From positions 1-33,166 of the forward strand of contig CALWDJ010000026.1 in NCBI GenBank assembly GCA_944376655.1: a stretch of DNA of 33,166 nt. Reading direction: 5' to 3'. Position 1 is the first letter of the stretch, and each line of letters starts with the position of its first letter. This DNA is from an uncultured Clostridia bacterium (GTDB taxonomy: Bacteria; Bacillota; Clostridia; Oscillospirales; Acutalibacteraceae). Both the position numbers and the translations under genes were made by a program. The notes below the pieces were generated by a model, which was given only the letters and a program-made list of their open reading frames with translations, searched no databases and was not told where the DNA came from. Shown here piece after piece: positions 30,361 to 33,166 of this stretch.

Positions 30361-31203
30361 ATGCTCAAAAAAATTACGGCATTCATTATTGCGGCGGCAA
30401 TTACACTGACATTTACCGCATGTGCAGGCAAGGAGACCTCAAGCGGAAAAACGCCGGCCGAAAAAACACTGACGGCGGAAGAAATTTACAAAACAGCGGC
30501 GAAAAAGAATCAGGACGCAACAACCACGGATATGAGCATTGATATGAAAATGGATATGACGGCAGACGGGGAAAGCCTCTCCATGAATATGTCCATGCGT
30601 GCAATGGCTGATATGACCGATGAAAACAATATAAAATTAGGAGCTTCATCTGTAACCAGTATTCCCGAAATGGGTGACACCGAGGTCAATTATGCCTATA
30701 TAAAGGACACTATTTATGTTGACGCGGCGGGAATAAAATATAAATCCGCCGTAACACCAGAAGTGGCTGAATCTATCATGGGCAACGCGACCGCAAACGA
30801 GATGCTTGACGCCGATGTAATCAAGGACGCCGAGCTTACCAAAGACGGCGACGATAATATCATTACTTTCAAATTTGACAACAGCATTTATAACGACATT
30901 TTGAGTGAAAGCATGGGCGATATGACCGAAGTTTCCGGTATCAGCTACGAATTAAAAGACATGACCGGCACCGCAGTGATAGACAGTGATTATAACCTTA
31001 AATCCATCAAAGTCACAATGAGCGCTGTAATGACAAATTCCGAGGCAGGTGCTGAAACCGGCGGAGCCCAGTCGATGGAAATGACTCTTGAAATGAATAT
31101 TACCATAAACTCAATCGGTGAGCCGGTTTCTATATCCGCCCCGTCAGATATAGAGAGCTATACCGATATTTCGGCGGATATGCTTACAGGCGGAGCCGCC
31201 TGA
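30361..31203 (+). CDS. Methionine-rich secreted lipoprotein (DUF6612/LolA-like, tentative)
   Basis: A type II signal peptide of about 20 residues ends in a lipobox (LTFTAC), so the mature protein of about 260 residues is lipid-anchored outside the membrane. After a short linker (GKETSSGKTPAEK) it begins TAEEIYKTAAKKNQDA and continues as repeated long amphipathic strands, typical of LolA/LppX-type half-barrels such as DUF6612. Methionine is very abundant, clustered in the first strands (DMSIDMKMDM, MNMSMRAMADM). Family assignment is by pattern only. Monocistronic. Confidence 0.78.
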   Translation: MLKKITAFIIAAAITLTFTACAGKETSSGKTPAEKTLTAEEIYKTAAKKNQDATTTDMSIDMKMDMTADGESLSMNMSMRAMADMTDENNIKLGASSVTSIPEMGDTEVNYAYIKDTIYVDAAGIKYKSAVTPEVAESIMGNATANEMLDADVIKDAELTKDGDDNIITFKFDNSIYNDILSESMGDMTEVSGISYELKDMTGTAVIDSDYNLKSIKVTMSAVMTNSEAGAETGGAQSMEMTLEMNITINSIGEPVSISAPSDIESYTDISADMLTGGAA

Positions 31204-31254
31204 ATTTCAGAATAAATATTTATTTCTGTAATTTTTTACAAGTGTATATTATAA

Positions 31255-31295
31255 TTCAAAACCGGAAATGCAGCAACTGCGTTTCCGGTTTTGAA
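31255..31295. terminator. Hairpin after the lipoprotein gene
   Basis: TTCAAAACCGGAAA (31255-31268) and TTTCCGGTTTTGAA (31282-31295) form a perfect 14-bp stem, with GCAG/CTGC inside. The T tract is poor; it likely works together with the next hairpin. Confidence 0.65.
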
Positions 31296-31318
31296 TATAA
31301 AAATTTTAGAAAGTATAA

Positions 31319-31365
31319 AAAAGCACACGTTGTAAAGAATTTTTCATTTCCCGTGTGCTTTTAAA
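31319..31365. terminator. Bidirectional terminator
   Basis: AAAAGCACACG (31319-31329) and CGTGTGCTTTT (31352-31362) form an 11-bp stem with a 22-base loop, with A/T ends on both sides. It lies between the convergent lipoprotein gene and the glycoside hydrolase remnant. Confidence 0.7.
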
Positions 31366-31435
31366 AATAATATATTGGATATCTGCTTACTGTCCGTAAT
31401 AGGCATTTTTACCGTGTTTACGAAGAAAGTGGATA

Positions 31436-32432
31436 TCAAGCAGCTCTTGCTGAATTGGATTGGTTTTTACAAGGTTCTCGGCATAGTACTCCATTATAAA
31501 GCCGTTTCTTCAAGCGCAACGGCTTTATACATCGCCTCCTCCGTCCGCGCTTTTTTCCCTCCCTTATTTGCTCTGTAATCCAAGCCTGCGCGGTAAAGTC
31601 TTTATCTGCTCTGCCGAACATCTCGATTATTTTCACACCGTTTAAAAATCCGGTGTTTATATCTTCCGAGTTTTCAAATCTGTGTGCCACAATAAGCTGT
31701 CTGCCGTCGTATTCGGTAATTACAATCTGCTGTCCTTCCGGTTTTGTGTTTGTTCTGACATTGTTTCCTATATAGACTGTATGTCCGTTTTTAATGATTT
31801 CAGCCGCTTTTTTATAAAAACCGACGGCGTTTTCAACTGTTTCCCACTGCTTTTCGCTCAAATCGTAAATATCTCCGCTCAAACACATTCTGCCTAAAAA
31901 TGTACTTGCAAGCGTATAATTAAGCCTGTCTTCATCATCACTTTTACGGAGAACCGCCCAAATCTGTTCCTGACAGGGCTTCATTACCCTGTGCAGATTC
32001 GCCGCTATTACCGGTATTGACTTTGTTTCGTGAGCGTCCGAAAAGCTCGCCTGCGAGCATAGCTCCAGCATAGACGGCTCAAGATAAAGTTCCGTAAGCA
32101 TTTCGGTACGCTGTTTCCCCTCTGCGCTCCAGAAGGTCTGAAGCCTGTGTACCTTATTGCATTTTATATTTTAAAAGGCAAAGCTGCTTAAAAGCTCAAG
32201 CACCGCCGTTTTATCCGAATTATTGACGAACGTAACGGAGTATTCTGTCAAACGGGCATCATCACGGACTTTCCCGTTAATATCAGACGTGTACCCCCCG
32301 TTCGTCTTCAATAGTATTTTCTGCCGTTTCCATGAATATATGCGCTGTCTGACTTCAGGTAAGCGTAAGTCCTCCTGAAAAATCAGACGGATAAGCATCC
32401 CCCTCAAGTTTAATCTTAATATATTTTTCCAT
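31436..32432 (-). pseudogene. Decayed GH36-like alpha-galactosidase family gene
   Basis: Pieces of one glycoside hydrolase are recognisable on this strand. From ATG 32432, MEKYIKIKLEGDAYPSDF runs into an internal stop; the frame at 32407-32174 gives TEYSVTFVNNSDKTAVLELL from the N-terminal beta-sandwich domain and ends at TAA (32171-32173). The same frame resumes with NKVHRLQTFWSAEG, then jumps from YLEPS directly to MLELCSQASFSDAHETKSIP, which belongs to the C-terminal part of the catalytic domain. The central catalytic region is therefore deleted. Near 31550 an A-run frameshift changes the end to a basic tail; the other frame gives EAMYKAVALEETAL and a stop at 31494. The nonsense codons, deletion and frameshift mean no active enzyme. 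Confidence 0.78.
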
Positions 32433-32464
32433 ATTGTTCCATCATTAAAGCTTAATAAATTTTT

Positions 32465-32998
32465 TTATTCAGCCGTTTTTCTGAATTCACCAGGCGTTTT
32501 CCCCGTAAAACGCCTGAAAACCTCATAAAAATATTTTATATCGTTATATCCGGCGTTTTGAGCAATGCAACTTATTTTACTGTCGGTAGTGACAAGCTCC
32601 CTGCAGGCTTCCTCCATTCTGACCGTTTGCAGATATTCCGATATATTCATTCCGGTATACTCCCTGAATTTTCTCCGGAAATCGGTATAGCTTCTTGATG
32701 ACATTTTCGCAAGCTCAGACACGGTTATTGTTTTTGAGCAGCTGCGCCTTATATACTCGCAAATTTTCTGCATTTCATTGTTTCCGGTGTCTGTGTCATC
32801 ATTCAGCCGCAGGATATTTACTAAAAGCTCCGATATATATCCCGATATAATTTCAGCGTAAAATTTCCTGTGAGAAAAATATTCCTCCCACATCTTTTCA
32901 AAAATACGGCAAACCTCCAATTTATCTCCGCCGTACGCACGTACGCAAACGCATTTGTACTTTTTTCTCAATGTATCAAAAATTTCAAAGATTGACAC
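32465..32998 (-). CDS. AraC-family regulator, N-terminally truncated
   Basis: The C-terminal 100 residues are a complete AraC double helix-turn-helix: ICEYIRRSCSKTITVSELAKMSS, then FRREFREYTG-type FRRKFREYTGMNISEYLQTVRMEEA, then ISCIAQNAGYNDIKYFYEVFRRFTGKTPGEFR. Upstream is a helical linker of about 70 residues, but the N-terminal sensing domain of about 120 residues expected for this type is missing. The frame stays open to about 33055 without a good start, where a transposase fragment begins on the other strand. It was probably cut by insertion or deletion. It would have controlled the adjacent glycoside hydrolase gene. Confidence 0.72.
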   Translation of the reverse strand: MSIFEIFDTLRKKYKCVCVRAYGGDKLEVCRIFEKMWEEYFSHRKFYAEIISGYISELLVNILRLNDDTDTGNNEMQKICEYIRRSCSKTITVSELAKMSSRSYTDFRRKFREYTGMNISEYLQTVRMEEACRELVTTDSKISCIAQNAGYNDIKYFYEVFRRFTGKTPGEFRKTAE

Positions 32999-33009
32999 AT
33001 CATATCTCT

Positions 33010-33166
33010 TATTTAACCTGCGCCGAACAAAACCGTCTTACAGTGATACAAAAGGTTTATGAGCAACAAAAATTCATGTATGATAACCGTACTCATAGTG
33101 TTCCCGACAGAATCGTAAGTCTTTCGCAGCCTTGGGTTCGCCCGATTGTGAGAGGAAAAGCCGGGA
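33010..33166 (+). mobile_element. IS5/IS1182-type transposase fragment, runs off the window
   Basis: The plus-strand frame translates to EQNRLTVIQKVYEQQKFMYD, then NRTHSVPDRIVSLSQP and WVRPIVRGKAG, matching the central part of DDE transposases of the IS5/IS1182 type, in which SISQPxVRPIVRGK is strongly conserved. No start codon or terminal inverted repeat is visible at its left side, so the 5' part is absent here. The 3' part would lie beyond the window. Confidence 0.7.

Overview
The window looks like a chromosomal segment of a spore-forming gut-type clostridium, probably in the Oscillospirales/Ruminococcaceae neighbourhood. This rests on the mid-range base composition, strong GGAGG ribosome binding sites, frequent TTG and GTG starts, TTGACA-17-TATAAT promoters, a spoIID homologue, and Firmicute-type neighbourhoods (rsmG beside noc; DUF1292 beside 6S RNA). 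No species is claimed. Most of the window is core chromosome; only the last ~1.7 kb (a decayed glycoside hydrolase, a clipped AraC gene and a transposase fragment) looks like disturbed accessory DNA.

Left part (1-4000): on the minus strand lie a small membrane protein, a membrane-fused spermidine-synthase-like protein and a DegV fatty-acid-binding protein. Between degV and a divergent ABC exporter is an 830-base region with no conventional gene. It holds a perfect minus-strand promoter (TTGACA-17-TATAAT, 3865-3893), about 460 bases of AU-rich sequence that can fold into several helices, and a strong intrinsic terminator (3395-3432). I read this as an orphan structured non-coding RNA and consider it the most interesting object here. 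It carries three copies of a 13-base motif and a switch-like pair of exclusive helices.

Centre left (4000-9900, plus strand): an ABC exporter, a DUF1292 protein, 6S RNA with its own promoter and terminator, a polysaccharide deacetylase, then a pyrimidine salvage operon (cytidine deaminase, pyrimidine-nucleoside phosphorylase, a small C39-like cysteine peptidase domain) and an unrecognised 59-codon reading frame.

Centre (9900-22000, minus strand): a Gfo/Idh/MocA oxidoreductase, a cupin, a zinc-ribbon membrane protein, an ABC-2 drug-type exporter pair, a Na/Pi cotransporter, and a tight six-gene operon reading murD, two tandem M42 aminopeptidases, a GNAT-like protein, a methionine gamma-lyase-family enzyme and a propeller-like protein. 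Intergenic spaces at about 3.3, 10.95 and 11.6 kb carry related copies of a terminator-associated repeat.

Right part (22000-33166): noc with its own promoter; an operon of membrane protein, trmB and rsmG; divergent spoIID; an OmpR-type two-component system whose promoter carries a long palindrome; tRNA-Arg(CCG) followed by three tandem terminators; galE; a methionine-rich lipoprotein; a GH36-like pseudogene; an AraC regulator cut at its N-terminus; and a transposase fragment running off the end.
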